Part shown: positions 40,929-50,609 of the stretch, in pieces
Numbering within the stretch: position 1 is the stretch's first letter
Layout: each line of letters begins with the position of its first letter
Notes under the pieces: generated by a model
Told to the model about the DNA's origin: nothing
What the model saw: only the letters and a program-made list of their open reading frames with translations
Databases searched by the model: none
NCBI GenBank assembly: GCA_965248675.1
Contig: CBDFJZ010000007.1
Coordinates: 372,001 to 436,000, forward strand
From: UBA6627 sp965248675
Lineage (GTDB): Bacteria; Chloroflexota; Dehalococcoidia; UBA2979
Reading direction: 5' to 3'
DNA length: 64,000 nucleotides
Translations under genes and position numbers: made by a program

Positions 40929-42305
40929 TCACGCGGACGAAGCAGGTCCGAGGCTGCTGGCCGCCTTGCGCGCCGCAACGAGCGCAGGGTCCCACACGCC
41001 CGAGAACGGGGGCGCGTACGAGAGGTCGACGTTGATCAGCTCGTCGACGGTCATCTCGTTCCAGAGCGCCATCGCGACCGCGTCGATGCGTTTCGCGGCG
41101 CCCTCGCCGCCAACGATCTGGGCTCCGATCAGCCGTCGCGTCTGACGGTCCGTGATCGCACGCATCGTGAGCCGCTGCGCTTCGGGCCAGTAGCCGGCCG
41201 CCGTCAACGACCCGAACGTGTCCACGCTGACATCGAGGCCGAGCGCGCGGCTCTCCCTTTCGGTGAGGCCGGTACGACCGACCTCGACCTCACAAACCTT
41301 GGTGACGGCGGTCCCAAGGACGCCGGGGAACGCCTCGTCCCCGCCGCCAAGGTTGACGCCCGCAATTCGCCCCTGCTTGTTCGCGACCGTCCCGAGGTGA
41401 AAGTTCACGGGCCGATCAGAGATCCGGTGCCGCGTCTCCGCGCAATCGCCGGCGGCCCACACTCCCGGCACCTCGCTGCGCTGACGGTGGTCGACGAGGA
41501 TCGCGCCGGTCTCGCCGACCGGGATCCCGTTCTCGGTGGCGAGCCACACCTCGGCGTGGCTACCGAGGCCCAGCAGCACGATGTCGGCATCGATCGGCTC
41601 TGCTCCGTCGCAGGCAACGTGAGTGACGTGCTCGTCGCCCTCGATGCAATCGATGCGCTGTTCGGTGCAGACGTCGATCCCGAGCTCCTCGGCGGCGGCG
41701 CGCACCAGGTCGCCCATCTCGGGATCAAGCTGCGGGTCCAGCAACGAAGGAGCCGAGGTGACGATCGTCACCGGGATCGCGTGACGCTGGAACGCCTCGG
41801 CCATCTCGACGCCGATGTAACCACCGCCGACCACGACCGCTGAACGTGGCCTCCGCTCGTCAATCAGCCGCCGCACGGCGATCGCGTCATCCAGCGTGTG
41901 CATCTCGTGCACGCCCGCCAGATGCGCTCCATCGATCGGCGGACGGTTCGGCTCCGCGCCGGTCGCGACCAGCAGCTGGTCGTACGGCTCGCTCCGCTCA
42001 GCCCCACCGTCGACCGGCCGCACCACGACGCGCCGCGCCTCGGTGTCGATCGCAGTCACCTCGTGGCGGGTGTGCACCTCGATCTCCCGCGCCGCGAACT
42101 GTTCCGGCGTCCGCGCGATCAGCTCGTCGACCTCCGTCACGTAGTCGCCGACGAAGTACGGCTCCCCGCACGCCGAATACGACACGTACGAGGAGCGCTC
42201 GAAGACCACGATCTCGAGGTCATCCGCCGGTCGCCGGCGGCGCGCCTCGGAAGCCGCGGACATACCAGCGGCGTCGCCGCCAATGATCACCAGGCGTTCG
42301 GGCAT
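40929..42305 (-). CDS. CoA-disulfide reductase-type FAD/NAD(P)H oxidoreductase
   Basis: A 458-residue pyridine nucleotide-disulfide oxidoreductase. The FAD motif is VIIGGDAAGMSAA (6-18), the single active-site Cys is C46 in SYSACGEPYF, the second dinucleotide site is VVVGGGYIGVEMAEAF (about 158-173), and the FAD-closing GVWAAGDCAE is at about 284-293. One Cys in the SxxC(G)xPY position defines CoA-disulfide reductases and NADH oxidases/peroxidases of this group. Such enzymes keep CoA reduced and may act on persulfides. A rhodanese gene lies 1.3 kb away and could connect it to sulfane-sulfur metabolism. Cytosolic. Normal length. Confidence 0.85.
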   Translation of the reverse strand: MPERLVIIGGDAAGMSAASEARRRRPADDLEIVVFERSSYVSYSACGEPYFVGDYVTEVDELIARTPEQFAAREIEVHTRHEVTAIDTEARRVVVRPVDGGAERSEPYDQLLVATGAEPNRPPIDGAHLAGVHEMHTLDDAIAVRRLIDERRPRSAVVVGGGYIGVEMAEAFQRHAIPVTIVTSAPSLLDPQLDPEMGDLVRAAAEELGIDVCTEQRIDCIEGDEHVTHVACDGAEPIDADIVLLGLGSHAEVWLATENGIPVGETGAILVDHRQRSEVPGVWAAGDCAETRHRISDRPVNFHLGTVANKQGRIAGVNLGGGDEAFPGVLGTAVTKVCEVEVGRTGLTERESRALGLDVSVDTFGSLTAAGYWPEAQRLTMRAITDRQTRRLIGAQIVGGEGAAKRIDAVAMALWNEMTVDELINVDLSYAPPFSGVWDPALVAARKAASSLGPASSA

Positions 42306-42442
42306 GACGGAGTCCGTTCGCTAACGAGAGCGCGGTGGGCTGAGCCTCGATTGTCCGATCGTGAGCACGATGCGGTCGAGGATCGAGATCACTCGCGGCA
42401 CGGGCGCGACGCAGTCGGGCCTAACGAGCGGGTGGCTCGAAC

Positions 42443-42977
42443 TTAGCGCCGCCAGACTCCCTGACGGCCGCTCGTGAACGACCGGGGCCGAGGGAATCCA
42501 ACGGTTACTTCCACGAACCACAGCACGAGGTAGTCGGCAACAGCGAAGGCGAGGCCAATCACCATCCCGACCAGGATTGCAGCGGGGGCGAAGATCCCAT
42601 AGATCACAAGCGCCGGGCCAGCCAGTGCGGGCCCGGCCCCCCACTGGACGAGAGTCGACAGCTCGGCGACGCCGACAACCGCGAGGCCAATAGAGCGCAC
42701 CCCAACCGACTCCGGTGAGCGCAACCGACCAACCGCGGAAGTCTTCCTCGAAGTCGAATCGCCGCTGCGCCAGCCACGTGAACAACCAGGTCAGAGCCCA
42801 GAGGTAGCCGAGCATGAAGAGCCGACCGCCCTGGCCTAAGCCCGGATCGGGGGTTGCCCAGAGCAACCAGAAGGGGAGGCCGGTCATTGCCAGCCCAGCG
42901 GCGTTGAACGTCGCCAGGCCGAGGATCAGCAGGCTGCGCGAATGTCGAGATCTAAGTTCAGAGACACTGAAGGACAT
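42443..42977 (-). CDS. Small membrane protein, frameshifted
   Basis: The first part (from MSFSVSELRSRHSRSLLILGL) has two membrane helices and a WLAQRRFDFEEDFRGW loop, as in 2TM-domain proteins. Further helices (LAVVGVAELSTLVQWGAGPAL, PAAILVGMVIGLAFAVADYLVLWFVEV) are in a second frame reaching the stop at 42443. The shift is at about 42722; removing one base makes 178 codons. No function can be assigned. It lies in a run of three damaged genes (42.4-44.5 kb). Confidence 0.55.
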
Positions 42978-43049
42978 CGTCAATCCTTCCGACTGACGGC
43001 ATCGGACTCACGAAGAATCGAACGGTGACCTCCGACTGCGGGACGGAGT

Positions 43050-43511
43050 CTATCGAACGCCCGCCGCCGCCGCCGATTGGACCGGGACGGTGCGTTTCAC
43101 CCGCAGCCGCAGGTCGAGCCTCGACGGTGAGATCGCGAGCAAAGTGCCGTCGCCGATCGCGATCACACCGCCGAGCGCCGCGCCGGCGATCAACGGGAGC
43201 ACGACTAGCGCGAAACGACCGCCGATCAGTGCGTACTCGTCCGGTCTGGCCCGGAAGGAAGGCGGCCACCGGGCCGAAGGCGATCCAGGTCGCCATCAGC
43301 ACGATCAGAACACGAAGCCCGCGACCGCTCCCCACAGCACGCCGCGCGTGCGGAACCCCTCGATCGTCGGCGACACCGGCTTCGAGCGCGCGCGCCTCGT
43401 CCGCCACCAGACGACCAATACGAGATAAGCGAGCACGACCGAGATCACGCGCGCATCGAGATCGCCCTCGATGAACACCACCGCGCGGGAACCCGGCCAC
43501 CACCGCCACAA
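43050..43511 (-). pseudogene. Broken membrane protein with two frameshifts
   Basis: Three frames read in turn give a plausible chain: MWRWWPGSRAVVFIEG... to WGAVAGFV; then LIVLMATWIAFGPVAAFLPG; then ARPDEYALIGGRFALVVLPL, LIAGAALGGVIAIGDGTLLA, and a TAG at 43050-43052. Shifts fall near 43310 and 43255. Total length is 154 codons, so the two shifts compensate. The product would have three or four helices and no known domain. No homopolymer sits at either break, so real decay is more likely here than simple run-length errors. Confidence 0.5.
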
Positions 43512-43658
43512 GCACGAGCGCTCTATGAAACGCGGGACGGGGCGAGGGCACGTCGGCTGCTGCTCATCTCAGCCTTCCGTTGGGTGCGGGGTTTGGCCCA
43601 CGCGGCGATCGGCCGGGCTGATAATATTCGCTCCACTCAGACGCGATCGGAGCGACCC

Positions 43659-44504
43659 ATGCCCATTCCCGTTAGTGAGCGCGGCTACCCTCATCCGGAG
43701 CTACTGGCCGAGACGGATTGGCTCGCAAGTCGCCTCTCCGATCCGACCGTTCGCGTCGTCGGCGCTCGTGACGACGAGGACTACGCCGGCGGCCACATTC
43801 CCGGTGCGGTCCACCTCAACGGTTTCTCGCTTGGCGGGCTGCGCGCTGGGCCTGAAATGCCGGCGCCCGAGGCCTTCGCTGACTTGGTGGGAGCACTCGG
43901 AATCGACGAGCTCACACCGGTCGTCGTCTATGGGGCGGCCGACTCGTTCGCGCAGATGGCCGGGATCGTCGCCTGGGCGTTCCTCTACTACGGCCACCCC
44001 GATACCCGTCTGCTCGATGGTGGGGTGACGAAGTGGACGGCCGAGGGCCTGCCGCTTTCCAGCGACGCCCCGACCCACGAACCGCGGACGTTCGCGGCTC
44101 GTCCGGTCGAGGGCGTGCTCTGATCGCTGGATCAGGCCAAGGCGGCCGCCGCCGATAACGGCGCTATTTTCTGGGATGTCCGCAGCCTCGGCGAGTTCGA
44201 CGGATCCGCGGCGGGCTGGAATCCTCCGCCCCGGCTCGGGCACCTGCCGGGGGCCATCCACCTGGAGTACACCGAGCTGTTCGACTCCGACGACGGGACG
44301 TTGAAGCCCGCCGCCGAGGTCACCTCGCTCCTGGGCGCCAAGGGGATCACACCTGAGTCCGCCGTCGCTACCTACTGAGGGGGCGGTGCGCGCGCGGGTC
44401 ACGCGGCGTTCCTCCTCAAAGTCCTCGGATACGAACGGGCGTCAAACTACGCCGGATCGTTCAACGAGTGGGCCAGTCAGCCCGACACTGTCGTCGAGAG
44501 CTGA
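43659..44504 (+). CDS. Two-domain rhodanese/thiosulfate sulfurtransferase with two in-frame TGA codons
   Basis: The frame from ATG 43659 to TGA 44502 is 281 codons, the normal length of a tandem-domain sulfurtransferase. Domain 1 (HIPGAVHLNGF, LLDGGVTKW) is the inactive half. Domain 2 (FWDVRSLGEFDG, HLPGAIHLEYTELF, then LLKVLGYERASNYAGSFNEW) should carry the catalytic Cys in Y-C-x-G-G. Exactly there, codon 240 (44376-44378) is TGA: TAC TGA GGG GGC. Another TGA is codon 155 (44121-44123) in the interdomain linker. There is no frame change. Either this is a pseudogene with two nonsense changes, or codon 240 encodes selenocysteine and codon 155 is a CGA-to-TGA error or mutation. Rhodaneses move sulfane sulfur from thiosulfate or persulfides. 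Confidence 0.7.
44379..44409 (+). promoter_or_regulatory. Candidate bacterial SECIS hairpin
   Basis: After the TGA at 44376-44378, CGCG (44393-44396) pairs with CGCG (44402-44405) around the loop GGUCA (44397-44401); below a bulged G44406, GCG (44390-44392) pairs with CGU (44407-44409). The loop GGUC starts 19 bases after the UGA, the same spacing and loop sequence I recall for the E. coli fdhF element. In such GC-rich DNA a chance hairpin is possible. Confidence 0.4.
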
Positions 44505-44526
44505 CGCGCGCGACGAGCGTCCGTGT

Positions 44527-44718
44527 TCACGAAGCCAACGCCGGGAGCGCTAGGTCACCTCGGCCGTCGCGCGACCACGACTTGATCGCTCGATCCACCG
44601 CCATTCCCAGCGACCCGCCGACCAGCACCGTTGCGGCCAGAACGTGAATCATGCGGACGGCGACGTGGGTGCTGTGGCCGTCCAGCACGAGGCGCTCAGC
44701 CCGTTCCGAGGCTGACAC
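44527..44718 (-). CDS. Possible small membrane protein downstream of lipA
   Basis: GTG 44718 lies inside the last codons of lipA in another frame and opens 63 codons. The middle (AVRMIHVLAATVLVGGSLGMAVDRAI) is a plausible membrane helix, followed by a charged tail. It may be a truncated piece of a longer membrane protein. No ribosome site stands out; coupling to lipA termination is possible. Confidence 0.3.
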   Translation of the reverse strand: MSASERAERLVLDGHSTHVAVRMIHVLAATVLVGGSLGMAVDRAIKSWSRDGRGDLALPALAS

Positions 44719-45595
44719 GCGCCGCTCGCGCCTGCTCCCCCGCGTGGTACGAGCTGCGCACCAGCGGCCCCGCTTCGATGTGGTCGAACCCCAGCGCAAG
44801 GCCGTGCGCCTTTAGCTCCGCGTACTCCTCGGGGTGCACGTAGCGGTCGACCGGCAGATGTTTCTCCGTCGGCCGCAGGTACTGCCCGATCGTCACCAGC
44901 TCGACCCCGGCCTCGCGCACGTCCTCGAGGCTGCGCTTCATCTCCTCGAGGCGCTCGCCGATCCCGACCATGAAACCGGTCTTCACCGGGATCTCCGGCG
45001 CCAGCCGCTTCGACTCGCGGAACAGCGCTAGCGTGCGCTCGTAAACGCCCTTCGGCCGCACACGCGGGTAGAGCCGAGGCACCGACTCCGTGTTGTGATT
45101 CAGCACCACCGGCCGCGCGTCGAGCACCGTTCCGAGGGCGTCCCAGTTGCCCTCGAAGTCCGGGATCAGCACCTCGACGTCGCACGAGGGCGTGCGGTAG
45201 CGGACCGCCCGGATGCACGCGGCGAAGATGCTCGCGCCCCCGTCCGCCACGTCGTCGCGATTGACCGACGTGATCACGGCATAGTCGAGCCCCAGCGTCT
45301 CGACCGCCCGCGCGAGCCGCACCGGCTCGAGCGGGTCAATCGCCTCGGGCCGGCCGGAGTTGACGGCACAGAAGCCGCAGGCACGCGTACACGTATCGCC
45401 GAGGATCATGAACGTCGCCGTGCCCGAGTTGTAGCACTCGCCGATGTTCGGGCAGCGGGCCTCCTGGCAGACGGTGTGAAGCTGTTTCGTCGTGACCAGA
45501 TCGCGAACCATCTCGAAGCGCTCGCCGGCCGGGAACTTGGCCTTGAACCAGGACGGCTTCCGCTCGCTTCGCGGGCGTTCGGTCTCGGTCGTCAT
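44696..45595 (-). CDS. lipA: Lipoyl synthase
   Basis: A 299-residue radical-SAM enzyme that inserts two sulfurs into octanoyl groups on lipoyl domains. Auxiliary-cluster cysteines are C43, C48 and C54 (TVCQEARCPNIGEC), the radical-SAM cysteines C69, C73 and C76 (CTRACGFC), and the C-terminal RSSYHAGE provides the Ser ligand of the auxiliary cluster. Start ATG 45595 overlaps the stop of lipB (ATGA). It is divergent from the pyruvate dehydrogenase operon whose E2 carries the lipoyl lysine, so producer and user are side by side. Confidence 0.95.
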   Translation of the reverse strand: MTTETERPRSERKPSWFKAKFPAGERFEMVRDLVTTKQLHTVCQEARCPNIGECYNSGTATFMILGDTCTRACGFCAVNSGRPEAIDPLEPVRLARAVETLGLDYAVITSVNRDDVADGGASIFAACIRAVRYRTPSCDVEVLIPDFEGNWDALGTVLDARPVVLNHNTESVPRLYPRVRPKGVYERTLALFRESKRLAPEIPVKTGFMVGIGERLEEMKRSLEDVREAGVELVTIGQYLRPTEKHLPVDRYVHPEEYAELKAHGLALGFDHIEAGPLVRSSYHAGEQARAARVSLGTG

Positions 45596-46308
45596 GCCAG
45601 CACCTCGGTCGCCTGCCGCGTCGCCAGCGGCGGGCCATCCGCCGGGACGAGCCGCGAGGCGTACCGGTCTTCGAACACGGCGCGGTAGGCGTCGACCACC
45701 TCCTCGAACGTCGGGGGTACCTCGAGCAGGCGCGCCATCGAGGTCACCTCGGCGTCGGCGAGGCCACACGGGACGATCGCGTCGAACCAGCCGAGGTCCG
45801 GGTCGACGTTGAGTGCCAGGCCATGCCTCGACACGCCGCGCTGCACGCGGACGCCGACCGCCGCGACCTTCGCGCCGTCCACCCAGACGCCGGGCCGTCC
45901 GCGCACACGTTCAGCTCGCAAACCGAAGTGCTCGAGGACGTCGATCAGCGTTTGCTCAAGCAGTCGCACGTGCTCCACCGGACGGACCCCGCGCTCCCGC
46001 AGGTCGAGGATCGGGTAAGCCACGAGCTGGCCGGGCCCGTGGAACGTCACGTCGCCGCCGCGATCGACCTCGATCACCTCGGCGCCGCGCGCCGCCAGCT
46101 CTGAGGCCGGCGCCAGCACGTTCGACGCCTTGCCGCGTGCGCCGAGCGTGTAGACGGGCCGGTGCTGGATCAGCGCCAGCGCCTCGCCCCAGGAGCCGCC
46201 CGCGCGCGCCCCGCGCACAGCATCGGCGGTGGCGTATTGCCAGTCGAGGGCGCGGCGATATTCGACGTCGTCGGCCCGATGGAGAGCGACGGTTCTGAGT
46301 GAGACCAT
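45592..46308 (-). CDS. lipB: Octanoyl-ACP:protein octanoyltransferase
   Basis: A 238-residue enzyme that transfers octanoate from acyl-carrier protein to lipoyl domains, the first step of lipoate synthesis. Family motifs: RGGDVTFHGPGQLVAYPILDL (RGG and HGPGQ), the lysine in VDGAKVAAVGVRV, and the Cys in IVPCGLADAEVTSM, which form the Cys/Lys active site. Start ATG 46308; a GTG at 46314 is also possible. It is co-transcribed with lipA and separated by 136 bases from the divergent aceE gene. Confidence 0.95.
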   Translation of the reverse strand: MVSLRTVALHRADDVEYRRALDWQYATADAVRGARAGGSWGEALALIQHRPVYTLGARGKASNVLAPASELAARGAEVIEVDRGGDVTFHGPGQLVAYPILDLRERGVRPVEHVRLLEQTLIDVLEHFGLRAERVRGRPGVWVDGAKVAAVGVRVQRGVSRHGLALNVDPDLGWFDAIVPCGLADAEVTSMARLLEVPPTFEEVVDAYRAVFEDRYASRLVPADGPPLATRQATEVLA

Positions 46309-46444
46309 CGTCACGGAGTCTAACGCGCAGGGGCCACCGTTGACCGAGTGAACTCCCGCACATCGGACCCGCGCGAAATACGGTAGCGTCGATGGGGATC
46401 AGCGAATGCCCTAGTCTGTCGTTCTGCAGGGACGGAGCCATGCA

Positions 46445-49195
46445 GTGAGTGCTGACGCGCCCTCCTCCCTCGACAGCGCTGGCCTCGATGGCGCTGGCGT
46501 CGACGGCGCGGGCCTGGAGAGTTCGAACACCGCCGACTGGGTCGAGACACAGGAGTGGGTCGACTCGCTACGCGACGTCCTCCGATCCCGCGGTCCCGCC
46601 CGCGTCAGCCGGCTGCTTCAACAGCTCCAGATCGAGGCGCAGAAGACCGGCGTGCCGCTCCCCGTCACCTCCCAGACGCCTTACGTCAATACGATTTCCG
46701 CCGAGCACCAGGTCCCCTTCGGTGGCGACCGCGCGCTCGAGCGGCGGATCAAGTCGCTCGTCCGCTGGAACGCCATGGCGATGGTCGTCGAGGCCAACCA
46801 GCAGTCCGACGGCATCGGCGGTCACATCTCTACCTACGCGTCGGCGGCGACGCTTTACGAGACGGGATTCAACCACTTCTTCCGCGGCCCCGAGCACCCC
46901 AGCGGCGGCGACCTCCTCTATATCCAGGGACACGCCTCTCCGGGCATCTACGCGCGCGCATATCTCGAGGGACGTCTCGGCCCAGGCCAGCTCCACCAGT
47001 TCCGCCGCGAGTTCGCCGAGGCCGGAGGCTTGCCGTCGTACCCGCATCCGTGGTTGATGCCTGACTTCTGGCAGTTCCCGACCGTCTCCATGGGGCTCGG
47101 GCCAATCATGGCGATCTACCAGGCGCGCTTTCTGAGGTACATGGAGCAGCGCGGGCTGACACCGCCCAACGACCGCAAGGTCTGGATGTTCCTCGGTGAT
47201 GGCGAGACCGACGAGCCTGAGTCGCTCGGCGCGATCTCGCTCGCCTCGCGCGAGCAGCTCGACAACCTGATCTTCGTCGTGAACTGCAACCTGCAGCGCC
47301 TCGACGGTCCGGTCCGCGGCAATGGCCAGATCATCCAGGAGCTCGAAGCCGTCTTCCGAGGTGTCGGTTGGAACGTGATCAAGGTGCTGTGGGGCAGCGA
47401 GTGGGACGACCTGCTCGCGAAGGACGAGGACGGCGTCCTGGTCCAGCGGATGGGCGAGATCGTCGACGGCGAGTACCAGAAGTACACCGTCGCCGGCGGC
47501 GCCTACGTCCGCGAGCACTTCTACGGCGTCGATCCGCGCCTCCAGCGCCTCGTCTCGCATATGAGCGACGACGCGCTCTGGTCGATGCGCCTCGGCGGGC
47601 ACGACGTGGAGAAGATCTACGCCGCCTACCACGCGGCGATGCAGCACCGAGGCTCCCCGACGGTGATCCTCGCCCGCACGATCAAGGGCTACGGCCTCGG
47701 CGAATCCGGCGAAGGCCGCAACGTCACCCACCAGCAGAAGAAGCTGAACCTCGACGAGCTGCTCAACTTCCGCGACCGTTTCGACATCCCCCTCTCGGAC
47801 GAAGACGTGGTCGGCGCCCCGTTGTTCCGGCCAGCCACCGACAGCCCGGAGATCCGCTACATCCAGCAGCGCCGCCGCCAGCTTGGCGGCCCCGTTCCCT
47901 CGCGACGCGTCGCGCCGAGCCCGCTGGCCGCACCCGACGAGGCGCTCTTCGGCGAGTTCTTCGAGGGCAGCGGCCAACGCGAGGCGTCCACGACGATGAC
48001 CTTCGTGCGCATGCTCGCCTCGCTGCTGCGGCACCCAGAGCTTGGCAAGCGGATCGTCCCGATCGTCCCCGACGAAGCCCGCACCTTCGGCATGGAAGCG
48101 CTGTTCCGCGAGTTCGGGATCTACTCCTCGAAGGGCCAGCTTTACGAACCGGTCGACTCGGGCAGCCTGCTCTTCTACAAGGAAACCACTGACGGCCAGA
48201 TCCTCGAGGAAGGCCTGACCGAGGCCGGATCGTTCAGCTCATTCATGGCCGCCGGCACCTCGCTCGCGAACACGGGCGTCGCCACGATCCCCTTCTTCAT
48301 CTTCTATTCGATGTTCGGCCTCCAGCGCGTCGGCGACCTCGCATGGGCGGCCGGCGACGCGCGCACGCGCGGCTTCCTGATCGGCGCGACCGCCGGTCGC
48401 ACCACCCTGAACGGCGAGGGGCTGCAGCACCAGGACGGGCACAGCCACGTGCTCTCCTCGGTGATCCCGACGATGGTCTCGTACGACCCCGCCTACGCCT
48501 TCGAGATCGCCGTCATCATCCGCGAGGGCATCCGCCGCATGCACGAGGAGAACGAAGACGTGGTCTTCTATCTCACCGTCGAGAACGAGAACTATCAACA
48601 GCCGCCGATTCCCGACCGTCCGAACGTCCGCGAGGGCATCGTCAAGGGCATGTACCTCTTCCGCACCGCCTCCGAGGCCGGCATCGCAACCGACGACCGT
48701 CCGCACGTCCAGCTGCTCGGCAGCGGCTCGATCCTGAACGAGGCGCTCCAGGCTCAGGAGCTGCTCGGCCGCGAGTACGGCGTCGCCGCCGACGTCTGGT
48801 CCGTGACGAGCTACACCGAGCTCCGCCGCGAAGCGATGGACGTCGAGCGCTGGAACCTCTTCCACCCGGGCGGGGCGTCTCGTGTCCCGTTTGTCACACA
48901 ACAGCTTGGCGACGACCCGACGCTGGTCGTCGGCGTCTCTGACTACCTCAAGGCCTTGCCCGACTCGATCGCGAAGTGGGTCGACGTGCCGCTGGTCGCG
49001 CTCGGCACCGACGGCTTCGGCCGCAGCGGCACGCGCGACGAGCTGCGCGACTTCTTCGAGGTGGACGAACGGCACATCACGCTCGCCACGTTGTCCGCAC
49101 TCGCTCGCGACGAGCAGGTGCCGGTCAGCGTCGCCCAGCAGGCGATCGAGGATCTGAAGATCAACCCCGAACGACCGAACCCGGCTACCGTCTAG
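46445..49195 (+). CDS. aceE: Pyruvate dehydrogenase E1 component, homodimeric type
   Basis: A 916-residue ThDP enzyme that decarboxylates pyruvate and acetylates the lipoyl group of E2. The size and the order of domains fit the AceE type of Proteobacteria and Actinobacteria, not the alpha/beta E1. The ThDP motif is GDGETDEPESLGA...NCNLQRLDGP (about 251-285). The N-terminus has an Ala/Gly/Asp-rich segment (SLDSAGLDGAGVDGAG), likely disordered and involved in E2 contact. Starts at GTG 46445, after an upstream CGGAGCC site. First gene of aceE-aceF-lpd. Confidence 0.95.
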   Translation: MSADAPSSLDSAGLDGAGVDGAGLESSNTADWVETQEWVDSLRDVLRSRGPARVSRLLQQLQIEAQKTGVPLPVTSQTPYVNTISAEHQVPFGGDRALERRIKSLVRWNAMAMVVEANQQSDGIGGHISTYASAATLYETGFNHFFRGPEHPSGGDLLYIQGHASPGIYARAYLEGRLGPGQLHQFRREFAEAGGLPSYPHPWLMPDFWQFPTVSMGLGPIMAIYQARFLRYMEQRGLTPPNDRKVWMFLGDGETDEPESLGAISLASREQLDNLIFVVNCNLQRLDGPVRGNGQIIQELEAVFRGVGWNVIKVLWGSEWDDLLAKDEDGVLVQRMGEIVDGEYQKYTVAGGAYVREHFYGVDPRLQRLVSHMSDDALWSMRLGGHDVEKIYAAYHAAMQHRGSPTVILARTIKGYGLGESGEGRNVTHQQKKLNLDELLNFRDRFDIPLSDEDVVGAPLFRPATDSPEIRYIQQRRRQLGGPVPSRRVAPSPLAAPDEALFGEFFEGSGQREASTTMTFVRMLASLLRHPELGKRIVPIVPDEARTFGMEALFREFGIYSSKGQLYEPVDSGSLLFYKETTDGQILEEGLTEAGSFSSFMAAGTSLANTGVATIPFFIFYSMFGLQRVGDLAWAAGDARTRGFLIGATAGRTTLNGEGLQHQDGHSHVLSSVIPTMVSYDPAYAFEIAVIIREGIRRMHEENEDVVFYLTVENENYQQPPIPDRPNVREGIVKGMYLFRTASEAGIATDDRPHVQLLGSGSILNEALQAQELLGREYGVAADVWSVTSYTELRREAMDVERWNLFHPGGASRVPFVTQQLGDDPTLVVGVSDYLKALPDSIAKWVDVPLVALGTDGFGRSGTRDELRDFFEVDERHITLATLSALARDEQVPVSVAQQAIEDLKINPERPNPATV

Positions 49196-49216
49196 GACCG
49201 AGGCGAGGGAGCCCGC

Positions 49217-50605
49217 ATGGCTGAGTTCACGCTGCCCGACCTGGGCGAGGACATCGACGAGGCCGATGTCCTCAAAGTCCTCGTCGCCGAGGGCGACAGC
49301 GTCACCTTCGAGCAGCCGATCCTCGAGATCGAGACCGAGAAGGCGACGCTGGACGTGCCGTCCTCGGTCGTCGGCGTCGTCACGGCGATCCATGTCTCCG
49401 AGGGCGACACGATCACGCCCGGCCAGTTGATCATCAGCGTCGGCGAGACCGCGGGCGTCGCCGCAGCCGAGCCTGAAGCGCCGGCCGCAGAGCCTGAATC
49501 CGCCCCCGCCGCGGACGCACCGGTCGAGCCGGCCGCCGAACCAGCCGTCCCCGAACCGGTCGAGGCCACCTCGGAGGCCATGCAGGCTGCGGTCGAAGCA
49601 GAAGCAGATGCACCTGCGCCCGCCGCCGTCGCGGCCGCCCCGCCCCCTGTCCTCCCGTCCGAGGGCGCCTCGATCTTTGCCTCGCCCGCGATTCGCAAAT
49701 TCGCGCGCGAGATCGGCGTTGACCTCGGGCAGGTCGTGGGCAGCGGGCCCGGCGGACGGATCTCTGAGGAAGACGTCAAAGCACAGGCGCGCGCGCTCAC
49801 GGCCAGTCGCGCCGCTACCTCCGGTGACGGGGCTGCGCCCGAGGCAGGCGCGTTCCCGCCCCTCTACGATCCGCGTCCGCTCCCCGACTTCGAACAGTTC
49901 GGCTCGATCAGGCGAGAGAAGCTGAGCCGCCTGCGCCGCACCGTGGCGCGCAACATGACGCAAGCGTGGCTGGAGATGCCGCACGTCACGCTTCAGCTCA
50001 CGGCCGACATCACGGATATGGAAGCGATGCGACAGCAGTACAAGGCGGAGGCCCGCGCGGCCGGCGGCAACCTCACGATCTCGGTCTTCGTGCTCAAGAT
50101 CCTGGCCGCCGCGCTGAAGGCGAATCCGCTGCTGGCCACCTCGTTGGACACGGAGACCAGCGAGCTGATCTACAAGGACTACGTGCACATCGGCGTCGCC
50201 GTCGACACCGAGCGTGGCCTCGTCGTCCCCGTGATCCGCGATGTCGACGAGAAGAACATCATCCAGCTCTCGATCGAGCTGAACGAGGTCGCCGAGCGGG
50301 CTCGCACCAACTCGCTGACGCTCGACGATAGCCGAGGCGGTACCTTCACCCTCACCAATCTCGGTAGTCTCGGCACCGGGTTCTTCTCGCCCGTGATCAA
50401 CCCGCCCGAGGTCGCGGTGCTCGGCGTCGGTCGCGCACAGTTGATGCCGGTGCTGGACGAGAACAAGGAATGGCAGCCACGACTGATCATGCCAATGTCG
50501 CTCAGCCACGATCATCGCGTGATCGACGGCGCCGACGGCGCCCGGTTCATGCAGTGGATCCAGAACGCGATCGACAACCCGCTGCTCCTGGCGCTCGAGG
50601 GTTAA
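49217..50605 (+). CDS. aceF: Dihydrolipoamide acetyltransferase (PDH E2)
   Basis: A 462-residue E2. One lipoyl domain (1-80) with the modified lysine K42 (ETEKATLDV), an Ala/Pro/Glu linker (about 82-150), a peripheral subunit-binding domain (SPAIRKFAREIGVDL...GSGPGGRISEEDV, about 153-190) and the catalytic domain with HRVIDG near 433-438. It forms the multimeric core and transfers the acetyl group to CoA. It follows aceE by 21 bases with an AGGGAG ribosome site. The lipoyl group would be supplied by the adjacent LipB/LipA. Confidence 0.95.
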   Translation: MAEFTLPDLGEDIDEADVLKVLVAEGDSVTFEQPILEIETEKATLDVPSSVVGVVTAIHVSEGDTITPGQLIISVGETAGVAAAEPEAPAAEPESAPAADAPVEPAAEPAVPEPVEATSEAMQAAVEAEADAPAPAAVAAAPPPVLPSEGASIFASPAIRKFAREIGVDLGQVVGSGPGGRISEEDVKAQARALTASRAATSGDGAAPEAGAFPPLYDPRPLPDFEQFGSIRREKLSRLRRTVARNMTQAWLEMPHVTLQLTADITDMEAMRQQYKAEARAAGGNLTISVFVLKILAAALKANPLLATSLDTETSELIYKDYVHIGVAVDTERGLVVPVIRDVDEKNIIQLSIELNEVAERARTNSLTLDDSRGGTFTLTNLGSLGTGFFSPVINPPEVAVLGVGRAQLMPVLDENKEWQPRLIMPMSLSHDHRVIDGADGARFMQWIQNAIDNPLLLALEG

Positions 50606-50609
50606 CCGC

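Noticed and set aside
44121..44160. Selenocysteine at the first TGA of the rhodanese
   Set aside because: It lies in the interdomain linker where no Cys is expected, and no GU-loop hairpin at suitable distance is visible.
43659..44504. UGA reassigned to an amino acid across the genome
   Set aside because: Many intact genes here end in TGA at the expected family length (for example the SDR at 1408, lipA and lipB), so UGA is a normal stop.
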